In this document: piece by piece, positions 1-9,107 of the stretch | Layout of the letters: every line of letters begins with the position of its first letter | How positions within the stretch are numbered: position 1 is the stretch's first letter | Assembly (NCBI RefSeq): GCF_001425235.1 | Contig: NZ_LMEA01000008.1 | Location: 372,001-436,000, forward strand | Source: Devosia sp. Root413D1 | GTDB lineage: Bacteria; Pseudomonadota; Alphaproteobacteria; Rhizobiales; Devosiaceae | Direction: 5' to 3' | DNA length: 64,000 bases | Position numbers and translations under genes: made by a program | Notes under the pieces: generated by a model | What the model saw: the letters and a program-made list of their open reading frames with translations, nothing else | Told to the model about the DNA's origin: nothing | Database searches by the model: none

Positions 1-1
1 C

Positions 2-403
2 GCCCTGGCGCGCAAGTACGTCGATCTGACCGACACCGGCGGCCTCTACGAAGCCACCATCGTGCAGGCAGGCATCAACACCTATAAGCAGCTGCTGCCG
101 CAGAACCCGGAGATCGCCGAGCCGCTGAACTCGGCGATCGAAAAGGTGATCGCGACCTACAAGGGCCGCAAGGGCGAGCTGTTCGACCAGTTCGCGCGGG
201 TCTATGCGCTCTCCTTCACCCAGGAAGAGCTGCAGCAGATCGTCGATTTCTATTCGACTCCGACCGGCGTCAAGCTGGCCAAGTCGAACTCGGCGATGAG
301 CGGCACCATCAATCGGATCATGGACGTCTACTCGGGCAACCTGAACACCGAATTCTTCACGGCCGTTCGCGCCGAACTGAAGGCCAAGGGTATCGACAGC
401 TGA
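2..403 (+). CDS. DUF2059 domain protein, 5' end outside window
   Basis: The frame is open from base 2 to the TGA at 401-403, giving the last 133 residues; the start lies left of the window. The visible part is helical, with the pattern 'FARVYALSFTQEELQQIVDFY' region followed by 'STPTGVKLA' and a C-terminal helix, which is how DUF2059 proteins end. Members are usually small exported proteins with a signal peptide, but the N-terminus needed to see that is missing here. Function of the family is unknown. A strong terminator follows 26 nt after the stop, so this gene ends its own transcript before gor. Confidence 0.8.
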   Translation, partial: ALARKYVDLTDTGGLYEATIVQAGINTYKQLLPQNPEIAEPLNSAIEKVIATYKGRKGELFDQFARVYALSFTQEELQQIVDFYSTPTGVKLAKSNSAMSGTINRIMDVYSGNLNTEFFTAVRAELKAKGIDS

Positions 404-425
404 GCTTAGGCACCCTATCTGATTG

Positions 426-516
426 AAGGCCCCGCCATCGCGCGGGGCTTTTTTACGTCCGGGGTAGGCCCCTAAGGCCCTGCCACCGCGCGAGGCTTTT
501 TGGGTTCGGGGTAGGC
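426..516 (+). repeat. Imperfect tandem duplication of the terminator
   Basis: Bases 426-469 and 474-516 align as two copies: both begin AAGGCCC, contain a GC stem, a T run and end GGGGTAGGC. The first copy has an intact terminator stem. In the second the stem is broken by mismatches, and its GGGGTAGGC tail (508-516) lies directly before the gor ATG at 518, where it can act as the ribosome binding site. Confidence 0.75.
429..454 (+). terminator. Rho-independent terminator after the DUF2059 gene
   Basis: Perfect 7-bp stem GCCCCGC (429-435) / GCGGGGC (442-448), 6-nt loop, then six T (449-454). It separates the DUF2059 gene from gor. Confidence 0.9.
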
Positions 517-517
517 A

Positions 518-1891
518 ATGAGCGACAGTTACGATCTCGTGGTGATCGGCGCCGGTTCGGGCGGCGTGCGGGCGGCGCGGATCGCCGCGACCTATGGCGC
601 AAAGGTCGCCATCATCGAGGAGTACCGGGTCGGCGGCACCTGCGTGATCCGCGGCTGCGTGCCCAAGAAGCTCTTCGTCTACGCCTCGCGCTACAAGGAT
701 CTGTTCGAGATCGCGCCCAGCTTCGGCTGGGATGTCGGCACGCCAAGCTTCGACTGGGCAACCCTCGTTGCCAACAAGGACAAGGAGATCGCCCGGCTCG
801 AGGCGGCCTATGTGGCGGGGCTCGAAAAGCCTGGCGCCGAGATCATCCGCGACCGCGCGACGGTGACCGGGCCGAACAGCGTGAAGCTGAGGTCGGGCCG
901 GGAGCTGACCGCCAAGACCATCCTGATTGCCACGGGCGCGCATCCCTTCATCCCGGATATCCCGGGCAAGGAACTGGGCATCACCTCCAACGAGGCGTTC
1001 CATCTCGAAAAGCTCCCGCACTCCATCCTCATCGAGGGCGGTGGCTTCATTTCGGTGGAGTTCGCGACCATTTTCTCCGGTCTGGGGGTGCACACCACCA
1101 TCGTCTATCGCGGCGACCGGCTGCTGCGCGGCTTCGATGAGGACCTGCGGGTCGGGCTCGAGGCCGGGCTCGCAGCGCGCGGCGTCAAGATCATCCACCA
1201 GACCAACGTGCTCGGCCTGCGCCAGACCGGCAAGGACATTACCGTCAGCTTCTCCGATGGCGTCGATGCCCCGTTCGGCGCGGTGATGTTCGCCACCGGC
1301 CGTTCGCCCAACACCGCCGGGCTCGGGCTCGAAACTGCCGGGGTCGAGCTGGCCTGGGACGGCGCGGTGGTGGTCGATGCCTATTCGCGCTCCAGCGTGC
1401 CCTCTATCTATGCCGTGGGCGACGTCACCAACCGCGCCCAGCTGACCCCGGTCGCCATCCGTGAAGGGCACGCCTTCGCCGACACTGTATTCGGCGATAA
1501 GCCAACTGCCGTCGATCACTCGCTCATCGGCGAGGCGGTGTTCGCTGAACCCGAGGTCGGCACTGTCGGGCTCCCCGAGCATGACGCCGCCACGCATGGC
1601 GATATCGACGTTTACGTCACCCGCTTCCGCCCGATGATCAACACGCTGTCGCTGAAGTCCGACCGCATGATGATCAAGCTCATCACCAGGCCTGATGGCG
1701 GTGAGGTGCTGGGTGTCCACATCCTTGGCCCGGGCGCTGCCGAGATTATCCAGATGGCTGCGATCCCACTGGGCATGAAGGCGACGAAGGCCGATTTCGA
1801 CCGCGCCATGGCCATGCACCCGACCGCCGCCGAGGAGCTCGTGACCTTCAAGAAGCCGAGCTACGTCTATCGCGGCGGCCAAAAGCAGTAG
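518..1891 (+). CDS. gor: Glutathione-disulfide reductase
   Basis: 457 residues, the normal length. It reduces glutathione disulfide to GSH using NADPH in the cytosol. The N-terminal FAD site reads GAGSGG (residues 11-16), and the redox motif [13 protein letters not shown] carries the active disulfide C42/C47, a sequence typical of glutathione reductase rather than lipoamide dehydrogenase or mercuric reductase. The NAD(P) domain has GGGFIS, the second FAD segment reads AVGDVTN, and the catalytic C-terminal pair HPTAAEE places His434. The next gene begins 65 nt downstream on the same strand. A GSH supply fits the VOC, GFA and Atm1 genes further along, though that link is only inference. Confidence 0.97.
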   Translation: MSDSYDLVVIGAGSGGVRAARIAATYGAKVAIIEEYRVGGTCVIRGCVPKKLFVYASRYKDLFEIAPSFGWDVGTPSFDWATLVANKDKEIARLEAAYVAGLEKPGAEIIRDRATVTGPNSVKLRSGRELTAKTILIATGAHPFIPDIPGKELGITSNEAFHLEKLPHSILIEGGGFISVEFATIFSGLGVHTTIVYRGDRLLRGFDEDLRVGLEAGLAARGVKIIHQTNVLGLRQTGKDITVSFSDGVDAPFGAVMFATGRSPNTAGLGLETAGVELAWDGAVVVDAYSRSSVPSIYAVGDVTNRAQLTPVAIREGHAFADTVFGDKPTAVDHSLIGEAVFAEPEVGTVGLPEHDAATHGDIDVYVTRFRPMINTLSLKSDRMMIKLITRPDGGEVLGVHILGPGAAEIIQMAAIPLGMKATKADFDRAMAMHPTAAEELVTFKKPSYVYRGGQKQ

Positions 1892-1956
1892 TGGGCGGCG
1901 GCTTCACACCGCCGCAATCCCCTGCTATTCCGCCCGCCGACTGGGAGATACGCGTG

Positions 1957-3339
1957 ATGCCGACGACTTGGACGCCGCAAAGCTGGAGACAGAAACCGAT
2001 TTCGCAGGTGCCGGCCTATCCGGATCCGGCGAAGCTGGAAGCGGCCGAAGCGCAGCTGCGCAAGTTCCCTCCGCTGGTTTTCGCTGGCGAGGCGCGCGAG
2101 CTGAAGCATCAGCTGGCTGAGGTTGCCGAGGGCAGGGCTTTCCTGCTGCAGGGCGGCGATTGCGCCGAGAGCTTTGCCGAGCATGGCGCCGACCACATCC
2201 GCGATTTCTTCCGCGTCTTCCTGCAGATGGCAGTGGTGCTGACTCACGGTGCTTCGAAGCCCGTGGTGAAGGTTGGCCGCATCGCCGGCCAGTTCGCCAA
2301 GCCCCGCTCGTCCGACACCGAGACCATTGATGGCCTGACGCTGCCGAGCTATCGCGGCGACATCATCAACGACATCGGCTTCACCGAAGCCGCTCGGGTT
2401 CCCGATCCTGAACGCCTGCTGCTCGCCTACCGCCAGTCGGCTGCGACGCTCAACCTGCTGCGCGCCTTCGCCTCGGGCGGCTATGCCGACCTGACCCGCG
2501 TCCATGAGTGGACCATGGGCTTCATGAAGGACTCGAACGCCTATCCGCGCTTCGAGGAACTGGCCCAGAAGATCGACGATGCCATCGATTTCATGCGCGC
2601 CCTCGGCCTCACCCCCGACAATACCCCGTCGCTGCGCGAGACCAAGTTCTACACCTCGCATGAAGCGCTGCTGCTCGGCTTCGAGGAAGCGCTGACCCGC
2701 CGGGACTCGATCACCGGCGACTATTACGCCACCTCCGGTCACATGTTGTGGATCGGCGACCGCACACGCCAGGTCGACGCGGCACATGTCGAATACTTCT
2801 CGGGTATCCGCAATCCGGTTGGCGTAAAGTGTGGCCCGAGCCTCGTGGCCGACGACCTGCTGCGCATCATCGACAAGCTGAACCCCAGCAACGAGGCCGG
2901 TCGCATCACGCTGATCGGCCGCTTCGGCTCCGACAAGATCGCCGATCACCTGCCGCGCCTCATCGAAGCGGTGCAGGCCGAGGGTAAGGTGGTGGTCTGG
3001 TGCTCCGATCCGATGCACGGCAACACCGTCAAGGCGTCCAATGGCTACAAGACCCGGCCGTTCGAGCGCGTGCTCAGCGAAGTGAAGAGCTTTTTCGAGA
3101 TCCACCGCACCATGGGCACCTATGCCGGCGGCATCCATATCGAGATGACCGGTGACGACGTCACCGAGTGCACCGGCGGTGGCGTAGCGGCGATCACTGA
3201 AGCGGGCCTGCAGGATCGCTACCACACCTATTGCGACCCGCGGCTCAATGCCAGCCAGGCGCTCGAGCTCGCCTTCCTCGTCGCCGAGGAACTGCGCCTG
3301 CAGCGCCCGGCCCGCGAAAGAATTGTGGCGGCCGAGTGA
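1957..3339 (+). CDS. 3-deoxy-7-phosphoheptulonate (DAHP) synthase, class II
   Basis: First step of the shikimate pathway: phosphoenolpyruvate plus erythrose-4-phosphate to DAHP. The protein is of the plant-like class II type (annotated aroF or aroG in relatives). Recognisable features are WTPQSWR near the N-terminus, [10 protein letters not shown], the [13 protein letters not shown] block, TSHEALLL and the C-terminal GGIHIEMTG and VTECTGG segments with metal-site Cys, His and Glu. The frame stays open upstream to 1891, overlapping gor, but [11 protein letters not shown] matches family N-termini and a GGGAG lies about 8 nt before the ATG at 1957, giving 460 residues, the usual length. Confidence 0.94.
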   Translation: MPTTWTPQSWRQKPISQVPAYPDPAKLEAAEAQLRKFPPLVFAGEARELKHQLAEVAEGRAFLLQGGDCAESFAEHGADHIRDFFRVFLQMAVVLTHGASKPVVKVGRIAGQFAKPRSSDTETIDGLTLPSYRGDIINDIGFTEAARVPDPERLLLAYRQSAATLNLLRAFASGGYADLTRVHEWTMGFMKDSNAYPRFEELAQKIDDAIDFMRALGLTPDNTPSLRETKFYTSHEALLLGFEEALTRRDSITGDYYATSGHMLWIGDRTRQVDAAHVEYFSGIRNPVGVKCGPSLVADDLLRIIDKLNPSNEAGRITLIGRFGSDKIADHLPRLIEAVQAEGKVVVWCSDPMHGNTVKASNGYKTRPFERVLSEVKSFFEIHRTMGTYAGGIHIEMTGDDVTECTGGGVAAITEAGLQDRYHTYCDPRLNASQALELAFLVAEELRLQRPARERIVAAE

Positions 3340-3431
3340 ACTAAACGGCAGCTGGCGGCGTTCCTGGGTTTCACGGATCCGCGCCCGCGGCCGGTGATTT
3401 CTCGCGCCTCACGCGCCAGTCTCGGTGATCG

Positions 3432-5363
3432 ATGCCACGTTCTTTCTTCCCGCGGGCCGATGCCGCGACCAAAGCCCGGCTGGACCGTGATCCAGTCATG
3501 CTTCTCGCCAACAACTTCGACTGGTCCGCCACCGATCTTGGACCGATCGCCGCGTGGCCGGTCGCCGTGCGCTCCGCCGCCCGCCTGATCATGACCTCTG
3601 CCGCACCGATGGCCCTGCTGATCGGACCGCGCGGCATCATGCTCTACAACGCCGCCTACGCGCCGATTGCCGGTGCCAGACACCCCAGCGCCTTTGGCAG
3701 TTCCGTGTTTGACAGCTGGCCCGAGGTTGCCGATTTTAATCGCGACGTAATACAGCGCGTGCTGAACGGCGAGTCTCTGGTGTTCACCAGCCAGCCCTTT
3801 GTCTTCAACCGCAATGGCGAGCCTGAGGACGTCTGGCTCAACCTCGACTACTCCCCGGTGCTTGATGATGACGGCAGTGGCCTGGCCGCGCTGGCCATCG
3901 TGCAGGAAACCACCATGGGTGTGGTGGCCGAGCAGGCCCTCGAGGAAAGTCGCGAAAAGCTCGATCTGGCCCTCAGCGCCTCGGGCCTGGTCGGTACCTG
4001 GGACTGGAATATTGCCGACAACGTCGTCACCGCGGATGAGCGTTTCGCCGCGCTCTATTCGGTCAGTCCGGGCGCCGCCGCCGTGGGCCTGCCGATTGAA
4101 AAGTTTCTCGCCGGGATTCACCAGGACGATCGCCAACGGGTCATCTCCGAGATCGGCGATGCACTGAAGCATGCCGGGCCGGTACGCTTCGAGTACCGGC
4201 TGGCGGGCACTGGCGCGGCCCCCGAGCGCTGGGTCGTTGCCTCCGGACGCGTCATCACCGATGCGCATGGCAGGGCCGTTCGACTGCCGGGCATTGTGGT
4301 CGATGTCACTGATGAGCGCCGCATCGCGGAGCAGCTGGCGGAAAGCGAGATGCGGTTTCGCACCCTCGCCGACACCATGCCGCAGATGGTCTGGTCCACC
4401 CTGCCGGACGGCTACCACGACTACTATAACGCGCGCTGGTACGAGTTCACCGGCGTGCCGGCCGGAACCACCGACGGCGAGGGCTGGAACGGCATGTTTC
4501 ATCCTGACGACCAGGAGCGCGCCTGGACCGTCTGGCGCCATTCACTCGAAACCGGCGATCCTTACCGCATCGAGTACCGCCTGAAGCACCACACCGGCGC
4601 CTATCGCTGGGTGTTGGGGCAGGCGCTGCCGATGCGCGACGGGTCCGGCCGCCTTACCCGCTGGTTCGGCACCTGCACCGACATTCACGAAGAGCGCCTG
4701 GCCCAGGAGGAGCGCGAGGTCATCGCGCAGGAACTCAGCCACCGCATCAAGAACATTTTCGCGGTCATCAGCAGCATTGTCAGCCTTGCGTCGCGATCGC
4801 ATCCCGAGGCCAAGGACTTTGCCGACCGCCTGCGCGGGCGCATTCTGGCTCTCGGTCGCGCGCACGATTTCGTCCGCCCGCATTCGCGTGAGTCGGCGCC
4901 GAGGTCCAACCCATCCTCGCTTCAGGCGCTGGTCCGCGATCTGCTGCAGCCATACCGTGACGGCGATCTTGAACGGGTGAGCTTCACTGGGGTCGACGCC
5001 TCTATCGATGACGGTACGGCGACGCCGCTGGCATTGCTCTTCCACGAACTGGCGACCAACGCCGCCAAGTATGGCGCCCTGTCGCGGGATGATGGTCGTG
5101 TCGAGATCCGCGGCGAGCTGATCGGCGACAACTATCGGCTGCACTGGCGCGAGATCGGCGGCCCGCCGCCGCAGCCCGGCAGTGCCGGCTTCGGCTCGAG
5201 GCTGATATCGCTGAGTGTGGAAGGGCAACTGCGCGGCACGCTTGAGCGTCGCTATGGGGAAGGCGGTCTCGAGGTCGACCTCAGTATTCCCCTGGCATCA
5301 CTAAGTCAGCGAGCTGAACTCAAGCCAGCGCCGGGCTCGCATCGAGCGAGCCAAACAGCCTGA
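3432..5363 (+). CDS. PAS-domain HWE-family sensor histidine kinase
   Basis: 643 residues with no membrane segment, so a soluble sensor kinase. Three PAS-like modules can be read at roughly residues 20-150, 160-290 and 295-420 (the last with the typical 'MPQMVW...ARWYEFTG' pattern). The kinase core follows: ELSHRIKN with the phospho-acceptor His437, the N box HELATNAAKYGA, and HWREIGG, whose W-x-E marks the HWE family, then a GFGSRLI G box. HWE kinases signal in light and stress responses of alphaproteobacteria, often through the PhyR/EcfG route. The last 44 nt overlap the convergent response-regulator gene, its likely partner. The signal sensed cannot be told from sequence. Confidence 0.93.
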   Translation: MPRSFFPRADAATKARLDRDPVMLLANNFDWSATDLGPIAAWPVAVRSAARLIMTSAAPMALLIGPRGIMLYNAAYAPIAGARHPSAFGSSVFDSWPEVADFNRDVIQRVLNGESLVFTSQPFVFNRNGEPEDVWLNLDYSPVLDDDGSGLAALAIVQETTMGVVAEQALEESREKLDLALSASGLVGTWDWNIADNVVTADERFAALYSVSPGAAAVGLPIEKFLAGIHQDDRQRVISEIGDALKHAGPVRFEYRLAGTGAAPERWVVASGRVITDAHGRAVRLPGIVVDVTDERRIAEQLAESEMRFRTLADTMPQMVWSTLPDGYHDYYNARWYEFTGVPAGTTDGEGWNGMFHPDDQERAWTVWRHSLETGDPYRIEYRLKHHTGAYRWVLGQALPMRDGSGRLTRWFGTCTDIHEERLAQEEREVIAQELSHRIKNIFAVISSIVSLASRSHPEAKDFADRLRGRILALGRAHDFVRPHSRESAPRSNPSSLQALVRDLLQPYRDGDLERVSFTGVDASIDDGTATPLALLFHELATNAAKYGALSRDDGRVEIRGELIGDNYRLHWREIGGPPPQPGSAGFGSRLISLSVEGQLRGTLERRYGEGGLEVDLSIPLASLSQRAELKPAPGSHRASQTA

Positions 5364-5760
5364 GGCGCCGCGGCGGGTTGGGCTTGGGCTGAGACTTGCG
5401 TCGCACCGAAACGGCGAAGTCCACCGCCTGGCGCAGCTCGTTGTTGTCGACCGGCTTGGGGATGACACCAACCGTTCCCGGCACGCCGTCACCCAGTTGG
5501 GCCGGATTTGCGGTCATGTAGACCACCGTTACGCCGCGTTCCGCGAGCGAGCGGCCCACTTCGATCCCCGTGGGACCATCGATGAGATTGAGGTCGACAA
5601 AGGCCAGCTCGGCCTCGTCGGCGAGCGCCATTGCCTGTCGGCTGTCCGAAGCAATGCCTACCGGCTCGTGGCCGAGATCGTAGAGAAGGCTTTCAAACTC
5701 GATGGCCACGAAGATCTCGTCTTCCACCACCAGAACCTTGCAACTCATAATCATATCCAA
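5320..5760 (-). CDS. Single-domain response regulator
   Basis: 146 residues holding one receiver domain and no output domain. The acidic pocket is VEDE (residues 12-15), the phosphorylated residue is Asp56 in FVDLNL, the switch Thr lies in YMTANP, and the conserved Lys is Lys102 in PKPVDN. The C-terminal tail is basic (RRKSQPKPNPPRR). It lies tail to tail with the HWE kinase gene, overlapping it by 44 nt, which suggests they form a phosphorelay pair. Three ATG codons occur within the first five codons, so the exact start is unsure by a few residues. Confidence 0.88.
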   Translation of the reverse strand: MDMIMSCKVLVVEDEIFVAIEFESLLYDLGHEPVGIASDSRQAMALADEAELAFVDLNLIDGPTGIEVGRSLAERGVTVVYMTANPAQLGDGVPGTVGVIPKPVDNNELRQAVDFAVSVRRKSQPKPNPPRRLRLFGSLDASPALA

Positions 5761-5850
5761 AGTCAGATTACGTCTCGCCAGCCAAACTCACGGCTACGGT
5801 GAAGGTTGCAGCCTAAATACGCATGCCTCACCTGTGGCGGTGGAAAACCT

Positions 5851-5866
5851 GTTGATGCTTATCAAC
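5851..5866. promoter_or_regulatory. Inverted repeat in the divergent promoter region
   Basis: GTTGAT-GCTT-ATCAAC is a perfect 6-bp inverted repeat in the 223-nt gap between the response regulator (minus) and the outer-membrane protein gene (plus). It could be an operator; no regulator can be named. Confidence 0.35.
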
Positions 5867-5983
5867 TCGTGGACGGTAGCGGCCTTGTCGCCCAAACCGT
5901 TGCATTCTGCCAGTTCATTTAGCGGAACATTAACCCTAACCGGTCATGAATAGCTCACGTACGCGTTTGTTGCGGAGCATCCG

Positions 5984-7117
5984 ATGTCCATCCGTCTGGC
6001 AACCAGTCTCGCCGTTCTCGCTGCCGCTATCGGCAGTCCGGCCTTGGCCGCCGACTGGGGCGAGGACTGGTCGCCCGAAGAGGTCTATCGCGGCGCCTAC
6101 TCGACCGAGCCCAAGGACTGGAGCGAGATGGGCGACGAGAGTGACGGCATCCACATCGAGACTGGCCTGCGCTACTGGTATTCGTGGGGTAGTCAGAACT
6201 ATGAAGTGGGCGGCCAGAGCTTCGAGAGCACCGACAACGCTCACACGGTCGAGGCGCACATCCGCGTAGAGGAGGATGCGACCCGCACCTACGCCAAGGG
6301 GTGGGCCGGATACTCGGCGGCCATTACGGGGGGGTACTCCGACCCGTCGGGTAGCGGCGATGTCACCGACGGCGTCCTCGGCTACGCAGGTGCCGATTTC
6401 GGCTGGAACGCGCTGGGCGATGGCAAGGGTACCGGCGTTGGTGGCTTTGTTGGCTACAACTACTGGAACAATTCGCCCCGGACCTCTCGCTACAATTTCA
6501 CCACGGCAACCAGCGCAGCCGACGTCACCTATAGTAATGCCAGCGGCAACTGGTCGGTCCCAGGCGACAGCGTTGACGACAAAATCGAGTTGCACATGCT
6601 CCGATTGGGGCTGAGCGGCAAGGCGGAATTCAACGAGTTTCTGGACATCAGCGCCGAGGTTGCAGCTGTCCCGTTCAGTACAATCTCGGGCGTTCTCGGC
6701 GGTCATGCCGCTGGTGGCGGCGCCTTTGGCGGGCCGGGCTGCAATGTCCTCCCACCCGACAGCTGCGCACCCGAGATCCTCAAGGGATCGGCCACCGAGA
6801 TCAACGGCTGGGGCTACGGCGCCATGGGCGAGATCATGGCGGGCATCAAGCCGATGGAGAACCTGACGCTGCGTGTCGGCGGGCGGGCCTGGTATGTCAA
6901 CGGCACCTACGACGCCACCTGGACCCAGGTCAGTGTGACGGCGCCGCAGATCCGGCCGCCCGTACCCAATCCAGATACGCCCGATCCAAATGACACAATG
7001 CCGCCGGATCCGCTTTACAGTGCGCCGACCGTGTCGACCCAGCAGGTCATCTCCACCGAGAATCCCTTCTCGCTGTTCCGCTATGGCCTGCTGGCCGAGC
7101 TGACCTACTCGTTCTGA
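5984..7117 (+). CDS. Outer-membrane beta-barrel protein
   Basis: 377 residues. A signal peptide ends at ...SPALA-ADWG (cleavage after about residue 22), and the mature chain alternates polar and aromatic residues in beta strands and ends LTYSF, the terminal Phe being the recognition mark for outer-membrane barrels. A GGAG lies 7 nt before the ATG. Gly-rich strands such as GVGGFVGYNYW are seen, and there is a proline-rich insert (PPVPNPDTPDPND) before the last strands, probably an extracellular loop. Two Cys in a loop (GCNVLPPDSC) may form a disulfide. Related proteins in rhizobia are annotated only as outer-membrane proteins; no ligand can be inferred. Confidence 0.8.
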   Translation: MSIRLATSLAVLAAAIGSPALAADWGEDWSPEEVYRGAYSTEPKDWSEMGDESDGIHIETGLRYWYSWGSQNYEVGGQSFESTDNAHTVEAHIRVEEDATRTYAKGWAGYSAAITGGYSDPSGSGDVTDGVLGYAGADFGWNALGDGKGTGVGGFVGYNYWNNSPRTSRYNFTTATSAADVTYSNASGNWSVPGDSVDDKIELHMLRLGLSGKAEFNEFLDISAEVAAVPFSTISGVLGGHAAGGGAFGGPGCNVLPPDSCAPEILKGSATEINGWGYGAMGEIMAGIKPMENLTLRVGGRAWYVNGTYDATWTQVSVTAPQIRPPVPNPDTPDPNDTMPPDPLYSAPTVSTQQVISTENPFSLFRYGLLAELTYSF

Positions 7118-7132
7118 TCTCCTGCTGATCTC

Positions 7133-7194
7133 CTGATCAGGCTGATCAGTTCCTGCATGACCGGCTGTCCGCTTGCCCCGACCGGGGTGAGCGG
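7133..7194 (+). terminator. Tandem CTGATCAG palindromes and a hairpin after the barrel gene
   Basis: CTGATCAG occurs twice with a 9-nt period (7133-7140 and 7142-7149). Then CCGCTTGCCCC (7169-7179) pairs with GGGGTGAGCGG (7184-7194) across a 4-nt loop, with two G.U pairs. The T run after it is poor, so this is a transcript-end or stabilising hairpin rather than a clear Rho-independent terminator. Confidence 0.5.
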
Positions 7195-7234
7195 ATAAGT
7201 CTTGCCGCGTTTTCAAACGGCTCGGATTTCTCAC

Positions 7235-8950
7235 GTGACCGATCGTCTCCGCATCGCCCTCGCGCAGCTCAATCCGACCGTCGGCGCCATCGCGCAGAAT
7301 CTGGCGCTGGCCAAAGAGGCGCTGGCTGATGCGGCCGGGCAGGGCGCCGACATCCTCTTGTTCTCCGAGCTGTTCCTCACTGGCTACTTCCCCGACGACC
7401 TGCTGTTCAAGCCGCGGTTCATTGCCGACGCAATGGCGGCCGCCGAGGATTTCGCCCGCGCCACCGCCGGCACCTCGGTCACCGCCATCATGCCGACCAT
7501 CTGGCGCGAAGGCGGCAAGCTGTTCAACGCCGTGGTCGTCTGCGAAGCGGGCGCCATCACCGCCAGGCGCTACAAGCGTGAGCTGCCCAACGACGACATC
7601 TTCTACGAGAAGCGCTATTTCGAGCGCGCCGACCTGCAGGAACCGGTGACCATCAAGGGCGTCTCCATCGGTATCCCGATCTGCGAGGACATCTGGCACC
7701 CGGAAGTCTGCGCTCATCTCGTCGATCACGGCGCTCGCATTCTGCTCTGCCCCAACGGTTCGCCCTATTGGCGCAACAAGCAGGCCACCCGCTACAAGCT
7801 GGTCACCGATCGCGTCGCCGAAGACAATGTGCCGCTGCTCTATCTCAACCAGGTCGGTGGCCAGGATGAGCTGGTCTATGACGGCGCCAGCTTTGCCATC
7901 GAGCCCGGCGGCCGCCTGGTCGTGCAGGCCAAGAGCTTCGAGCCCGAAATCCTGATGTCGAACTGGGCCCGCACCGAGGATGGCTGGCGCTGCACTGACC
8001 CGCACGTCACCCCGCTCTCGAGCGTCGACGAAGCGCCGTGGCGCGCCTGCGTGCTCGGCCTGCGCGACTACGTCAAAAAGAACGGCTTCAAGTCCGTGCT
8101 GCTCGGTCTTTCGGGCGGCATCGACAGCGCCATAGTCGCCGCCATGGCGGTCGATGCCATCGGCGCCGAGAACGTCCACTGCCTGATGCTGCCCTATCGC
8201 TACACCTCGGAGGAGAGCCTCGCCGACGCACGCGACTGCGCCCAGCGCCTTGGCGTCCGCTACGATGTCGTGTCGATCGGCGATCCGGTCGAAGCCGCGC
8301 TCAACGAGCTGCAGCCGGTGTTCGGCAACCGCCCGCAGGACCTCACCGAGGAAAATATCCAGTCGCGCATGCGTGGCGTCTACCTGATGGCGGTCTCCAA
8401 CAAGCTCGGCTCGCTCCTGCTCACCACTGGCAACAAGTCCGAGATGGCGGTCGGCTACGCCACCATCTATGGCGACATGAACGGTGGCTTCAATCCGATC
8501 AAGGACATGCTCAAGATGCGTGTCTACGAGCTGGCCGACTGGCGCAACAAGCACCGCCCGGCCGATTGCCTTGGCCCGTATGGGCTGGTGATCACCCAGA
8601 ACATCATCGACAAGGCGCCCTCGGCGGAACTTCGTCCCAACCAGACTGACCAGGACTCGCTGCCGCCCTATCCGATCCTCGATGAGATCCTCGTCGGGCT
8701 GGTCGAGCTCGAGCTCAGCGTCGCCGAGGTCGTGCAGCGCGGCGAAGGCCGCTTCGACCGTGCGTTGGTCAAACGGATCGAAAAGCTGCTGAACATCGCC
8801 GAATACAAGCGCCGCCAGTCCGCTCCCGGCGTGAAGATCTCCCGCAAGGCCTTCGGGCTGGGGCGCCGCTACCCGATCACCAACGGCTATCGCGACGAGA
8901 ACCTGATCGCCGAACCGATCGGTCGGCTGGATAGCAAGGGGCTGGAATGA
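7235..8950 (+). CDS. nadE: Glutamine-dependent NAD+ synthetase
   Basis: 571 residues from the GTG at 7235 (an in-frame TTG at 7202 is possible but adds residues not typical of the family). It amidates deamido-NAD+ to NAD+ using glutamine. The N-terminal nitrilase-type glutaminase carries the triad Glu45 (FSELFLTG), Lys114 (YKRELP) and Cys150 (IPICEDIW). The C-terminal synthetase has the PP-loop SGGIDS at residues 293-298 and the [12 protein letters not shown] segment. nadC, another NAD biosynthesis gene, lies 23 kb further on. A repeat-filled 157-nt gap separates nadE from gltX. Confidence 0.96.
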   Translation: MTDRLRIALAQLNPTVGAIAQNLALAKEALADAAGQGADILLFSELFLTGYFPDDLLFKPRFIADAMAAAEDFARATAGTSVTAIMPTIWREGGKLFNAVVVCEAGAITARRYKRELPNDDIFYEKRYFERADLQEPVTIKGVSIGIPICEDIWHPEVCAHLVDHGARILLCPNGSPYWRNKQATRYKLVTDRVAEDNVPLLYLNQVGGQDELVYDGASFAIEPGGRLVVQAKSFEPEILMSNWARTEDGWRCTDPHVTPLSSVDEAPWRACVLGLRDYVKKNGFKSVLLGLSGGIDSAIVAAMAVDAIGAENVHCLMLPYRYTSEESLADARDCAQRLGVRYDVVSIGDPVEAALNELQPVFGNRPQDLTEENIQSRMRGVYLMAVSNKLGSLLLTTGNKSEMAVGYATIYGDMNGGFNPIKDMLKMRVYELADWRNKHRPADCLGPYGLVITQNIIDKAPSAELRPNQTDQDSLPPYPILDEILVGLVELELSVAEVVQRGEGRFDRALVKRIEKLLNIAEYKRRQSAPGVKISRKAFGLGRRYPITNGYRDENLIAEPIGRLDSKGLE

Positions 8951-8960
8951 GGGACGACTG

Positions 8961-9092
8961 CTTGCCGGACGGCCCCCTCCCATCCTCCCCCATGAAGGGG
9001 GAGGTGCCGCATCCAGTGTTTGGCGCGATCGAGCCCCAAACTCGACTCTTCACCTCCCCCCTTGTGGGGGAGGCCGGGAGGAGGCCGTCTGC
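8961..9092. repeat. GC-rich palindromic intergenic repeat, inverted pair
   Basis: Two arms with CTCCCCC/GGGGGAG hairpins face each other (left near 8971-9005, right near 9051-9090). It belongs to a family also seen at 24611, 37125, 40443/40861, 53801 and 59056. It fills the nadE-gltX gap. Confidence 0.75.
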
Positions 9093-9107
9093 CTCAGTCA
9101 GTACTCC

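Noticed and set aside
5924-5948. GGAAC before the barrel gene as a second EcfG promoter
   Set aside because: No CGTT occurs 16 or 17 nt downstream (CATG/ATGA instead).
5936-8983. Very long open frame on the minus strand (over 1000 codons)
   Set aside because: It is the antisense shadow of the barrel protein and nadE in GC-rich DNA; its translation has no recognisable domain while both plus-strand genes are clear.
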